Positions 14,668-22,905 of a DNA stretch of 28,761 bases are shown here, piece after piece. This stretch comes from JAMCRM01 sp041685075 (lineage in GTDB: Bacteria > Acidobacteriota > Terriglobia > Bryobacterales > Bryobacteraceae), in the NCBI GenBank assembly GCA_041685075.1, contig JAWLGN010000031.1, positions 1-28,761 on the forward strand, in the 5' to 3' direction. The position numbers and the translations under genes were made by a program. The number at the start of each line of letters is the position of its first letter. Position 1 is the first letter of the stretch. Below the pieces are notes generated by a model. The model was given only the letters and a program-made list of their open reading frames with translations, was not told the origin of the DNA and did not search any database.

Positions 14668-15930
14668 ATGTATGGCTGCCTGCATGCCGCCGAACCGGAG
14701 AGCGCGGCATCGCTCGTCGCGCTGGCGCAGCGCTTCTCACCGCGCGTGGAGGCGACCGCGCCGGATACCGTGACGCTGGATATCGCCGGGCTGGAGCTGT
14801 TGTACGGCGGGCCGCACGAGATTGCCGCCGCCCTGGCGCGCACCGCCGCCCGCTGGCGCATCCGGGCGAACATCGCGATCGCATCCAACCCGGACGCGGC
14901 CATCTGCGCGGCACGGGGCTTTGCGGGCCTGAGCCTCGTGCCGGCGGGCGATGAGGCCCGCTTCCTGGGACCGCTGCCGCTCGAGGCCCTGCATCCTTCG
15001 CCCGAGATCGCCGATCTCCTGGCGCGCTGGGGCATCCGCCGTTTCCGCGAGTTGGCCGCGCTGCCCGAGCGCGGGCTGGTGGAGCGCCTGGGTCCCGAAG
15101 GCGTGCGGCTGCACAAGCTGGCGCGCGGGGTCTTCGAGCGGCCGCTGGTGCCGCTCGAGGAGCCGCTCGAATTCGTCGAAAGGCTCGAGTTCGACTACCC
15201 CGTGGAGCAGCTCGAGCCGCTCTCTTTCCTGCTGGCCCGCATGCTCAACACTCTCGTCGCGCGCCTGGGTTCGCGCGCGCTGGCGACCAACGAGCTGCGG
15301 CTGGCGCTGAAGCTGGAAGGCGGCGGCGCGCACGAGCGCGTCATCCGGATGCCCGTCCCCATGCTGGACGCGCGCGTGTTTCTGAAGCTGTTGCAGCTCG
15401 ACCTGGAGGCGCATCCGCCGCAGGCGGCCATCCTGGGCGCGCTTCTCGAGGCCATGCCGGTGAAGCCGCGGGCGGCGCAGGCGGGGCTGTTCATACCCCT
15501 GGCCCCGGAGCCGGAAAAGCTCGAGGTGACGCTGGCGCGGCTGGCGGCGGTGGTGGGGGAGGGCAACGTGGGGAGCCCCGAACTGCTCGATACGCACCGT
15601 CCCGACGCCTTCCGGATGCGGCGCTTCGGCGAGGCGGCAAGCGGCGCGCCGGTGGCCTGCGCCGGACCCCGTATGGCGCTGCGCGTTTTTCGCCCGGCGC
15701 GCCCCGCCCAGGTGGCGGTGGTCAAGGACCGTCCCGTGTACCTCCGGGCCGAAGGCATCCGCGGCAGCGTCGCCGGCGCCGCCGGACCCTGGCGCACTTC
15801 CGGTGATTGGTGGACCCAGACTCCCTGGGCGCGCGACGAGTGGGACGTGGCGCTGGCCGATGGCGCGCTTTACCGCATCGTGCGCGAGCACGCCGGCGGC
15901 CGCTGGTTCGTCGAGGGCAGCTATGACTGA
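14668..15930 (+). CDS. imuB: ImuB, catalytically inactive Y-family polymerase homologue, short form
   Basis: A 420-residue mutasome hub that in other bacteria links DnaE2 to the sliding clamp. It starts MYGCLHAAEPESAASLVALA and goes almost directly into the palm region APDTVTLDIAGLELLYGG, so the first roughly 70-90 residues of a usual Y-family palm, including the first catalytic-acid motif, are absent. The thumb/HhH region is at about 100-155 (LLARWGIRRFRELAALPERG), the little-finger region about 165-270. QAGLF at 271-275 resembles the clamp-binding pentapeptide QLxLF. The C-terminal tail (about 335-420, GPWRTSGDWW and YRIVREHAGGRWFVEGSYD) is typical of ImuB. The ATG at 14668 is two bases after the imuA stop; no upstream in-frame extension looks real. 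Confidence 0.88.
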   Translation: MYGCLHAAEPESAASLVALAQRFSPRVEATAPDTVTLDIAGLELLYGGPHEIAAALARTAARWRIRANIAIASNPDAAICAARGFAGLSLVPAGDEARFLGPLPLEALHPSPEIADLLARWGIRRFRELAALPERGLVERLGPEGVRLHKLARGVFERPLVPLEEPLEFVERLEFDYPVEQLEPLSFLLARMLNTLVARLGSRALATNELRLALKLEGGGAHERVIRMPVPMLDARVFLKLLQLDLEAHPPQAAILGALLEAMPVKPRAAQAGLFIPLAPEPEKLEVTLARLAAVVGEGNVGSPELLDTHRPDAFRMRRFGEAASGAPVACAGPRMALRVFRPARPAQVAVVKDRPVYLRAEGIRGSVAGAAGPWRTSGDWWTQTPWARDEWDVALADGALYRIVREHAGGRWFVEGSYD

Positions 15931-18900
15931 GTTCGTCGAGCTGGCCGCGCGCTCCGCCTTCAGTTTCCTCGAGGGCGCCTCGGTGCCGGAGGAACTCATT
16001 GCCGCCGCCGCCGAAGCCGGGATGCCCGCCATGGGAATCATCGATCGCGACGGTGTCTACGGCGCGCCCCGCTTCCACATGGCGGCGAAAAAAGCCGGCA
16101 TCCGCGCGCACATCGGCGGGGAGATTACCTGCACGGACGGCCACCGCTACCCGCTGCTCGCCGAAACGCGCGCGGGCTACCGGAACCTCTGCCGCCTGGT
16201 GACTCGCATGAAGCTGCGGGCGAAGAAGGGCGAGGGCGCGGCCACGCTCGAAGAGCTGGAAGAGTTCGCCGGCGGGCTGATCTGCCTGACGCGCCATCCC
16301 TCGGAACGGCTGGTGCGCGCTTTCGGGAAGGACAATGTCTTCGCCCTGCTGGAGCGCCACCTGCGCCGCGGCGAGGAGGCCGAAAACCAGGCCCTGGTGG
16401 AGCGCGCTCGGCGGCTCGGGATCGGGCTGGTGGCCTCCAACCGTCCCGCCTATGCCGAGCCGCGGCAGCGCGAGGTGCTGGACGCCTTCACCGCCATCCG
16501 CAACCACACGACGCTGGCCCGCGCGGGCAGGCTGCTCGAGGAAAACTCCGAGCGGCATGTGAAGACGCCCGCCGAAATGGCGCGTCTGTTCGCCGATCTG
16601 CCGGAGGCCGTCGCGCGCACCCGCGAGATCTCCGAGCGCATCGACTTTACCCTCGCCGACCTGGGCTACGAGTTCCCGCGCTACCCCGTGCCGGAGGGCG
16701 AGACCATGGCCTCCTTCCTGCGCAAGCGCACCGAGGAGGGCGCGCGCCTGCGCTACCGTCCCTATCATGAGCGCGCCCGCCGGCAGGTGGAGCGCGAGCT
16801 GGCCCTCATCGAAAAACTCAAGCTGGAAGGCTACTTCCTGATCGTCTGGGACATCGTGCGATTCTGCCGTGAAAACGGCATCCTGGCGCAGGGGCGCGGC
16901 TCGGCGGCCAACAGCGCGGTGTGCTACTCGCTGGGCATCACCGCGGTGGACCCTGTGGGGATGGACCTGCTCTTCGAGCGCTTCCTCTCCGAGGAACGCG
17001 GCGAGTGGCCCGATATCGATCTCGATCTGCCCAGCGGCGACAAGCGCGAGCGCGTCATCCAGTACGTCTACGAGCGGTATGGCAAGCTGGGTGCGGCCAT
17101 GACCGCCAACGTCATCACCTACCGGGGGCGCTCGGCGGCGCGCGAGATCGGCAAGGCCCTGGGATTCGAAGTGGAGACCTGCGCGGGGCTTTCGGGCCTC
17201 ATCCGGTCCTGGGAGTGGAAGGACCCCGCCGATACCCCCGAGCGCAACTTCCGCGACGCCGGCCTGGATCTTTCCGACGCGCGCATCCGCAAGTTCTTCG
17301 AGCTGTACCAGGCGGTGCAGGACCTGCCGCGCCACCTGGGCCAGCACTCCGGCGGCATGGTGATCTGCCAGGGTCAGCTCGATGCCGTGGTGCCGCTCGA
17401 ACCCGCCACCATGCCCGGCCGCGTAGTGGTGCAGTGGGACAAGGACGACTGCGCCGATATGGGGATCGTCAAGGTGGACCTGCTGGGGCTGGGGATGCTG
17501 GCGGCCATCGAAGAGACCATCGCGCGCGTGCGGGAGTCCTACGGCGAGGAGGTGGACCTGGCGCACCTGCCGCCTGACGATCCGGCGGTCTACCGCGCGC
17601 TCCAGACGGCCGACACCATCGGGATGTTCCAGGTGGAGAGCCGCGCGCAGATGTCCTGCCTGCCGCGCCTGCGCCCGCGGCGCTTTTACGACATCGTGGT
17701 GCAGGTGGCCATCATCCGGCCCGGTCCCATCGTAGGGAAGATGGTGCACCCGTACCTGAAGCGGCGGCAGGGCAGGGAGCCTGTGGACTGCATGCACCCG
17801 TTGCTCGAGCCGGTGCTGGCCCGCACCCTGGGGGTGCCGCTCTTCCAGGAGCAGTTGCTGCGCATGGCCATGATCGTGGCGGGCTTCTCGGGCGGCGAAG
17901 CCGAGGAACTGCGGCGCGCCTTCGGCTTCAAGCGTTCGGAGAAGCGCATGCGCGATATCGTCGCGCGGCTGAGGGCGGGGATGCAGAAGAACGGCATCAC
18001 CGGGGAGGTCCAGGAGCGCATCGTGCAGGCCATCACGGCGTTTGCGCTGTACGGCTTTCCGGAATCGCACTCGGCCAGCTTTGCGCTGATCGCCTATGCC
18101 AGCGCCTACCTGAAGTGCCACTACCTGGCGGCGTTTACCTGCGCGCTGCTGAACAACCAGCCGATGGGGTTCTACGCGCCGGCGATTCTGATCAAGGACG
18201 CGCAGCGGCACGGGCTGCGGGTGCTGCCGGTGGACGTCACGCGCTCGGAGTGGGATTGCTCGCTGGAGCGGCACGGCGAGCTGTGCCTGCGGCTGGGGCT
18301 GCGCTACGTGCGGGGGTTGCGGCGGCAGGCGGCCGATGCGCTGCTGGCGGAGCGCGCCCGCGCGCCGTTTGCTTCCATCGACGATCTGGCGCTGCGCGTG
18401 CCCGAACTGCGCGCCGAGGAAATGAACATGCTGGCGGAGGTGGGGGCGCTGAACCCGCTGCGGGAGATCCACCGCCGCGAGGCGCTATGGCAGGCCGGCC
18501 GCGCGGTGCGCCCGGTGGGGCCGCTGCTGGCGGAGCTTCCCGAGCCGGATGCGGTTTCGCCGCTCGCCATGATGAACACGGAGGAGCGGCTGGCGGCCGA
18601 TTTCTACGGCACCGGCGTTACGGTGGGGCGCCATCCGCTGGCCGCTCGCCGCGGCGAGTTGCGCGCCCTGGGGGTGACCCCGGCGGCTGCGCTCGCGCAG
18701 GTGCCCGATGGCCGCCCCGTGCGCGTGGCCGGGGCGGTGATCGTTCGCCAACGCCCCGGTACGGCTAAAGGCTTCGTTTTCCTCAGCATGGAAGACGAAA
18801 CCGGCATCATGAACGTCATCGTCACGCCGGACCTGTTCGAGCGCTACCGCGCGCTGCTGGCCGGCGCACCAATGTTGTTGATCGACGGCGTGCTGCAAAA

Positions 18901-18994
18901 TCTGGACAACACCATTTCGGTGAAGGCACGCCGCATTGCGCCGCTGGCCGCGGCGGAGGAGATCCCCGCCGCGCCGGCGCGCAGTTTCCGGTAA
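15923..18994 (+). CDS. dnaE2: Error-prone DNA polymerase DnaE2 (C-family, SOS mutasome)
   Basis: A 1,023-residue C-family replicative-type polymerase that carries out damage-induced mutagenic synthesis with ImuB. The PHP domain (about 1-200) lacks the metal-binding His of active PHP domains (RSAFSFLEGAS and IIDRDGVYGA), as in other DnaE2. The palm carries catalytic D364 and D366 (EWPDIDLDLPSGD), a Gly/Ser-rich QGRGSAANSAVCYSLGIT before it, and the third acid in VKVDLLGLGM. The fingers contain FQVESRAQMSCLPRLRPRRF and IIRPGPIVGKMVHPYL. HhH motifs and an OB domain (about 935-1010, VRVAGAVIVRQRPGTAKGF) close the protein. It starts inside imuB (ATGACTGA, 8-base overlap), indicating coupling. The length is typical of DnaE2. 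Confidence 0.96.
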   Translation: MTEFVELAARSAFSFLEGASVPEELIAAAAEAGMPAMGIIDRDGVYGAPRFHMAAKKAGIRAHIGGEITCTDGHRYPLLAETRAGYRNLCRLVTRMKLRAKKGEGAATLEELEEFAGGLICLTRHPSERLVRAFGKDNVFALLERHLRRGEEAENQALVERARRLGIGLVASNRPAYAEPRQREVLDAFTAIRNHTTLARAGRLLEENSERHVKTPAEMARLFADLPEAVARTREISERIDFTLADLGYEFPRYPVPEGETMASFLRKRTEEGARLRYRPYHERARRQVERELALIEKLKLEGYFLIVWDIVRFCRENGILAQGRGSAANSAVCYSLGITAVDPVGMDLLFERFLSEERGEWPDIDLDLPSGDKRERVIQYVYERYGKLGAAMTANVITYRGRSAAREIGKALGFEVETCAGLSGLIRSWEWKDPADTPERNFRDAGLDLSDARIRKFFELYQAVQDLPRHLGQHSGGMVICQGQLDAVVPLEPATMPGRVVVQWDKDDCADMGIVKVDLLGLGMLAAIEETIARVRESYGEEVDLAHLPPDDPAVYRALQTADTIGMFQVESRAQMSCLPRLRPRRFYDIVVQVAIIRPGPIVGKMVHPYLKRRQGREPVDCMHPLLEPVLARTLGVPLFQEQLLRMAMIVAGFSGGEAEELRRAFGFKRSEKRMRDIVARLRAGMQKNGITGEVQERIVQAITAFALYGFPESHSASFALIAYASAYLKCHYLAAFTCALLNNQPMGFYAPAILIKDAQRHGLRVLPVDVTRSEWDCSLERHGELCLRLGLRYVRGLRRQAADALLAERARAPFASIDDLALRVPELRAEEMNMLAEVGALNPLREIHRREALWQAGRAVRPVGPLLAELPEPDAVSPLAMMNTEERLAADFYGTGVTVGRHPLAARRGELRALGVTPAAALAQVPDGRPVRVAGAVIVRQRPGTAKGFVFLSMEDETGIMNVIVTPDLFERYRALLAGAPMLLIDGVLQNLDNTISVKARRIAPLAAAEEIPAAPARSFR

Positions 18995-19009
18995 ATAGTC
19001 CGGTGACGG

Positions 19010-19321
19010 TTACCAGCGCGGCTCGCGGCGCTGGCGGCCCGCCGAGCCGTAGCCGCGGCCACCGCCGCCGCCCCCGGTCTTCGGACGCGCTTCGTTGATG
19101 TTCAACGCGCGTCCCCCCATGTCCGTGCCGTTGAGCGCTTCGATTGCGCGATTCGCTTCTTCGGCGTCGGTCATTTCAACGAAAGCGAAGCCGCGGGAAC
19201 GGCCGGTGTCGCGGTCCGTAATGAGGTTCACGCGCTCGACGTTGCCGTACGGCTCAAAAAGGCTTCGAATGCTGGACTCGGTGGCGCCGAAATCCAGGTT
19301 GCCTACGAAAATGTTTTTCAT
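19010..19321 (-). CDS. RRM-domain RNA-binding protein
   Basis: A 103-residue single-RRM protein of the cyanobacterial/acidobacterial Rbp type. RNP2 is IFVGNL (4-9) and RNP1 is RGFAFVEM (43-50), both with the aromatic residues that stack on RNA bases. A Gly-rich tail with Arg (GGGGGGRGYGSAGRQRREPR) follows. Such proteins are often cold- or stress-induced RNA chaperones. AGAAGAG lies just before the ATG. A TATACT extended -10 at 19411-19419 would give a long leader of about 85 nt, which could hold regulatory structure. The gene ends 15 bases from the convergent dnaE2. Confidence 0.93.
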   Translation of the reverse strand: MKNIFVGNLDFGATESSIRSLFEPYGNVERVNLITDRDTGRSRGFAFVEMTDAEEANRAIEALNGTDMGGRALNINEARPKTGGGGGGRGYGSAGRQRREPRW

Positions 19322-19410
19322 ATTCTCTTCTCAAATGTCTGTTGATTGCGCGGCTAGAACGAGGCAGGATGGAATCGGCCAGGTCGTTGCAGGACTATCA
19401 AGACACCCCA

Positions 19411-19419
19411 AGTATAGCA
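19411..19419 (-). promoter_or_regulatory. Extended -10 promoter for the RRM gene (TGCTATACT)
   Basis: The minus strand reads TG-C-TATACT at 19419-19411. The 30-bp tandem repeat immediately upstream supplies the -35 region (TTGTAG, 15 bases away, suboptimal spacing). The predicted leader is about 85 nt. Confidence 0.45.
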
Positions 19420-19477
19420 GGTCCCCGCCGGCTACAAGACCACAAATTAGGTCCCCGCCGGCTACAAGACCACAAAT
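19419..19477. repeat. 30-bp tandem duplication spanning the radical SAM stop codon
   Basis: Two 29-base identical copies (19419-19447 and 19449-19477) at a 30-base period, each containing GGTCCCCGCCGGCTACAAG then ACCACAAAT. The right-hand copy encodes the last residues (FVVL) and TAG of the radical SAM gene; the left-hand copy lies downstream, next to the -10 of the RRM gene. Confidence 0.93.
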
Positions 19478-20994
19478 GGGCTTTCTTGTACTTCCGGTAC
19501 CTGCAACTCGGGCATGGGTTTGGCGCTGAACAGCCAGCGGCATACCACGGCCATGCGGCGCGCCCAACCGTTGGCCTTCCTGCGGAGTGCGCTATCGGTG
19601 GCGATGCCGGTATTGGCGTACATCTGGCGGTAGAGCTTGGAGATGAATACGAAAGCCAGCCGCGCTTTCAAGGACTTCACGCAATGGGCGCGCTTCCAGA
19701 TCTCCCCCAGGGCGTAGTAGCTGTCCCAGACGCGCTGCGTGCCCGCGCGGATCTCTTCGGGCGCCATGGTGGGGTGCTCCGTATAGAGCTTGGGCCGCAG
19801 GTGGCCGGGGATGCGCCAGTAGCGGGTCAGCGGCACGCCTTCGATCCGCGGGGCGTTGTCGCCCAGGCTCTGCTCCCAGCGGGTGAAGTCGATGGTGCCC
19901 GGGAACGGCGTCATGGTAACGAACTGCGCAAAGGTGAGGTCGGCTTTCTTGGCGAGTTCGGCGGTGGCTTCGAAGGTTTCCTGCCGGTCGGTGGGGAGGC
20001 CGAAGATGAACGATCCCAACACATGCACGCCGTGCTGTTTGAAGGTACGGAGGCGGTGGATCAGGCTATCGCCGGAGAGGTTGAAATCCTTGTACACGGC
20101 CTTGAGGCCCGCCTCGGTAACGGATTCGACCCCCACCAGGGCGCCGCGGATGCGAGCTTCCCGCATGGCGTCCAGAAAAGCGGTATCCTCGGCGGCTTCC
20201 ATGGTGATCTGGGTGAACAGGATCATGTCGGATGGAAGCTGCGCCAGCCGGCGCATCAGCTCGAAGCGCTCCTCCCGCAGGGCGCGCAGTTCGGCCAGGC
20301 GGGCGGCGTTGTTCTGCCGTTCGGCAAGCGCGATGTCCTGGAGGGCGACGGGGTAGAAGTTATCGTCGGCCAGGGCGATGAAGCGATAGCCCAGCCGGCG
20401 AAGCTGGACGATTTCCCGGATCACCGGTTCGGCGCCGCGCTGGCGCGGGCTGCGGCCGTCGGTGCGCCACACCGAACAGAACGAGCAGTGCTTGGGGCAG
20501 CCGCGCACCGTCTGGACGGAGGCCCACATGTAACGGCCCGGCTTCATGAGGTCCCAGCGCGCCGGGACGAAGTTCTCCGGGGAGACGCGGCCGCCTTCGT
20601 AGAGCGGCTGGGGCCGGCCCTGCATGCAATCGTCGAGGACGCCGCTCCAGACCAGGTCGCCGTCGCCCTTCACCACCGCGTGGGCCGCGCCGTGCTCCCT
20701 GGCCTCTTCGGGATAAAGCGTGGCGTGGATGCCGCCGAAGACCACCCAGGCGCCGCGCTCGCGCGCCATGCGCCCCACCTGGAATCCGCGCAGGGCGTTG
20801 GCCGTGTGAATCCCGATTCCTACTACGTCGCCGGGTTGGATGTCTTCCGCGCGAATCTGCTCGAGCGTTTCATCGACGATCTCGGGGTCGCCGAAGCGCG
20901 CGGGAGTGGCGCCGGCCAAAACATAGAGCCAGCGCGGCGTGATGACCCCGATCCCAAACGACACGTCGCTCGGGTTTACCAGAAAAACTCGCAA
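19462..20994 (-). CDS. Radical SAM enzyme with N-terminal cobalamin-binding-type domain
   Basis: A 510-residue cytoplasmic radical SAM protein. The N-terminal Rossmann-like B12-binding-type domain (about 1-125) has VVGIGIHTANALRG and WVVFGGIHATLYPEEA but lacks the DxHxxG lower-axial His motif. The cluster motif is C166-x3-C170-x2-C173 in VRGCPKHCSFCSVW, followed by GYRFIALADDNF, GALVGVESVTEAGLKAV and FIFGLPTDRQETF, typical of BchE/HpnJ-like members. A C-terminal region (about 385-510) is predicted helical. The substrate is unknown. I chose TTG 20994 because AAGGAGG lies six bases upstream and the protein then starts MRVFLVNPSD, the usual N-terminus of the class. It lies 91 bases after the FAD oxidoreductase gene, same strand. 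Its stop region is tandemly duplicated. Confidence 0.9.
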   Translation of the reverse strand: MRVFLVNPSDVSFGIGVITPRWLYVLAGATPARFGDPEIVDETLEQIRAEDIQPGDVVGIGIHTANALRGFQVGRMARERGAWVVFGGIHATLYPEEAREHGAAHAVVKGDGDLVWSGVLDDCMQGRPQPLYEGGRVSPENFVPARWDLMKPGRYMWASVQTVRGCPKHCSFCSVWRTDGRSPRQRGAEPVIREIVQLRRLGYRFIALADDNFYPVALQDIALAERQNNAARLAELRALREERFELMRRLAQLPSDMILFTQITMEAAEDTAFLDAMREARIRGALVGVESVTEAGLKAVYKDFNLSGDSLIHRLRTFKQHGVHVLGSFIFGLPTDRQETFEATAELAKKADLTFAQFVTMTPFPGTIDFTRWEQSLGDNAPRIEGVPLTRYWRIPGHLRPKLYTEHPTMAPEEIRAGTQRVWDSYYALGEIWKRAHCVKSLKARLAFVFISKLYRQMYANTGIATDSALRRKANGWARRMAVVCRWLFSAKPMPELQVPEVQESPFVVL

Positions 20995-20999
20995 TAGAA

Positions 21000-21006
21000 C
21001 CTCCTT
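21000..21006 (-). promoter_or_regulatory. Shine-Dalgarno fixing a TTG start for the radical SAM gene
   Basis: AAGGAGG on the minus strand lies five to six bases before TTG 20994. It decides against the longer frame starting at 21075, whose extra residues look non-coding. Confidence 0.75.
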
Positions 21007-21085
21007 GAATAGGGAGCGTCGATCTAAAAAGGGGGGAACGAATCTTTCCGGACAAACGCAAATCCAGCATAGCACGGCGGGAGCC

Positions 21086-22762
21086 TCATCGCGGCGTAAT
21101 TTTCGGCCAGGTGATTTCCAAACCCTGTGACGTGATGAACGCCTGGAATTCCCGGAGCAGGCGCGGGTTGCCCCGCACGGCGCGCGGCGCGGCGCCGGTC
21201 CTGACGGCGTGCGCCGCCGACAGCCCCGCCGACTCCCCGATGTTCCACTCCACCGGATGCAGCCGGTAGCAGCCGTTTGTAATATGAGTTACCCCGATGT
21301 TTTTGGCGGCGGCCAGCAGGTTATCGCAGCCCTTGGGAATCAACGCGCCGAGCGGGATCTGGAAAGGCAGGCTGCTGATATCAATGTAGTTGTCGCCGCC
21401 CGAACTGGGATGCAGGTCGATGCGGTAGCTGCCCAGCCCGACGCTGTCCGGGAAGGCCTCCGCGGCGACCTCATCGCGGCTCTTGCCCGTGTGCGCCATG
21501 CGTGCCTCGGTGCCGACGTGCTGCTCCACCACGGTGAACTCGGCCTGGATGCGCCGCGATTCGCGCACATAGGGGTACATCGCCAGGCCGTCGGCCGTTC
21601 CGGTGACGTCGCGGCGCAGCCGCAGCCCGGGCCATCCCCGGCCGCCGTCCGGACGCGGCGCCTCGGTCTGCATCCAGTAGAGCAGCGAGAGGCTGAGCTG
21701 CTTGCCTCTCCGGAGGTGCCGCGCGGCTTCCTCCTCCGGGACCTCGAACAGGTTCCCCAGCCAGTAGTCGTTCTGGGGCCAGTTCACCAGGGTGATGTCG
21801 GAAGTGTAGAGGCCCGGGACGAAGTTCTCCCGGGCGGCGATCCGGCGGTAGAGCCACAGGTTGAGCATGCCCTCGCGGCGGTGCTTCAGGCTGGGGTCGA
21901 AAAATAACGGGCGCGGCTTGAGGGTGGCGGGGTGGCTCATGCTCCAGTCCAGCAGCTTGCCGCTCCAGGGCGGGCGCAGTTCGGGAACGTAGTCGCGCCA
22001 GAATGCGTACTCCTCGGGTTTGTCGATGGTGTGGTCCTCGCCGGGTAGCCAGTCGACGGCGAAACAGCAGGTGAAAGCTTGCATGTTGGCGGGCTGCGCG
22101 GTTTCGGGCGCGTGCGGCTCGCCGGTTTCGCGGCGCGACTCGGCGCCGGTAACGTAGGGAACGCGCGCCAGCGGCAGCAGTTCGCCGGTTTCGGTGGCGT
22201 CGAGGAACCAGGGGGCGTCGACCGTGAGGGTGCGGTCCTCCTCGAGGTCCCGCAGGGTGACGGAGCGCACGCGGCGGCCATCGGCATCGGCCGCGGTAAC
22301 CTTGTGCCGGCGCAGCACCACCAGCCGCCCCGCGGCGGCGTAGGGCGCCAGCATCTGCTCGAGCACCGCCAGAGAGACGCGCGGCTCGTGGGTGAGGCGC
22401 GAGACGCTGCCGCCGCCCGGGTTCAGGTTCCACCGGGAGCGCGCCGCTTCGGTCAACGGGTAGTGGCGGCGGTAGTAGTCGCGCACCGCGGTGCGGTACT
22501 CGCGGTAGGCGAGGGTCGAGCCGAAGGACTCGATCCAGGGATGTTCGTCGGGCGGCACGGCTTGCGAGGTCAACTGCCCGCCGATCCACTCGGTTTCTTC
22601 GGTGAGAACCACGCGCAGGCCGTTGCGCGCGGCGGCCAGTGCCGCGGCGCAGCCCCCCACGCCCCCGCCGATGACCGCTACGTCGCAGCGAAGCTCCCTC
22701 CCCCGGGCCCAGGCCGGAGCGAGCAGGGCCATTCCCGCCAGAAAATCCCGTCTGCGCAGCAT
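21086..22762 (-). CDS. Exported FAD-dependent oxidoreductase (FAD_oxidored family)
   Basis: A 558-residue protein with a Tat-like or Sec signal peptide (MLRRRDFLAGMALLAPAWAR), then a dinucleotide-binding motif VAVIGGGVGGCAAALAAARNG (GGGVGG at 32-37) and TEETEWIGGQLTSQ. Other family features are the WFLDATETGELLPLA strand near 190, and near the C-terminus IPLGALIPKGCDNLLAAAKN with GVTHITNGCYRLHPVEWNIG, the closing FAD-contact region. Members are common in Planctomycetota and Acidobacteriota, often linked to carbohydrate or xenobiotic oxidation; the substrate is unknown. ATG 22762 is preferred over a GTG at 22777 because the twin-Arg region then begins at residue 3 and the GTG falls in the tandem repeat array. 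A -10-like TATATA lies five bases before the ATG. Confidence 0.9.
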   Translation of the reverse strand: MLRRRDFLAGMALLAPAWARGRELRCDVAVIGGGVGGCAAALAAARNGLRVVLTEETEWIGGQLTSQAVPPDEHPWIESFGSTLAYREYRTAVRDYYRRHYPLTEAARSRWNLNPGGGSVSRLTHEPRVSLAVLEQMLAPYAAAGRLVVLRRHKVTAADADGRRVRSVTLRDLEEDRTLTVDAPWFLDATETGELLPLARVPYVTGAESRRETGEPHAPETAQPANMQAFTCCFAVDWLPGEDHTIDKPEEYAFWRDYVPELRPPWSGKLLDWSMSHPATLKPRPLFFDPSLKHRREGMLNLWLYRRIAARENFVPGLYTSDITLVNWPQNDYWLGNLFEVPEEEAARHLRRGKQLSLSLLYWMQTEAPRPDGGRGWPGLRLRRDVTGTADGLAMYPYVRESRRIQAEFTVVEQHVGTEARMAHTGKSRDEVAAEAFPDSVGLGSYRIDLHPSSGGDNYIDISSLPFQIPLGALIPKGCDNLLAAAKNIGVTHITNGCYRLHPVEWNIGESAGLSAAHAVRTGAAPRAVRGNPRLLREFQAFITSQGLEITWPKITPR

Positions 22763-22767
22763 GCTTC

Positions 22768-22773
22768 TATATA
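22768..22773 (-). promoter_or_regulatory. -10 box (TATATA) five bases before the FAD oxidoreductase start
   Basis: The minus strand reads TATATA then GAAGC then ATG 22762. This spacing suggests a leaderless or nearly leaderless transcript. The -35 region would fall within the first 23-bp repeat. Confidence 0.4.
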
Positions 22774-22883
22774 TCACGGGCCGCCCGCGCGAACGATCAC
22801 GGGCCGCCCGCGCGAACGATCACGGGCCGCCCGCGCGAACGATCACGGGCCGCCCGCGCGAACGATCACGGGCCGCCCGCGCG
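22773..22883. repeat. 23-bp tandem repeat array (4.7 copies) between divergent promoters
   Basis: Identical units begin at 22775, 22798, 22821, 22844 and 22867, the last cut after 17 bases. Each reads CACGGGCCGCCCGCGCG followed by AACGAT and contains an inverted repeat with 5-base arms, CGGGC and GCCCG, around one base. No mismatch is seen. The array fills almost all the space between the -10 boxes of the FAD oxidoreductase (-) and the gene at 22906 (+). A 23-base period is close to two helical turns. Confidence 0.97.
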
Positions 22884-22890
22884 GGCGCGA

Positions 22891-22896
22891 TATGAT
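22891..22896 (+). promoter_or_regulatory. -10 box (TATGAT) nine bases before the 22906 start
   Basis: TATGAT begins seven bases after the last repeat copy; transcription would start just before the ATG. No -35 consensus is present; the -35 position falls in the final repeat unit, so a repeat-binding activator is conceivable. Confidence 0.4.
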
Positions 22897-22905
22897 GCTA
22901 TCAGG

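Noticed and set aside
15923..16130. PHP-domain exonuclease activity in DnaE2
   Set aside because: The metal-binding His residues are missing, which is normal for DnaE2 and not an anomaly.
15722..18472. Open frame of about 900 codons on the minus strand
   Set aside because: It is antisense to dnaE2/imuB, rich in His, Gln, Arg and Gly, has no recognisable motif, and mirrors the G/C-rich third positions of the real genes.
22773..22883. CRISPR-like array
   Set aside because: The units are contiguous with no spacers, so it is a simple tandem repeat, and no cas genes are near.
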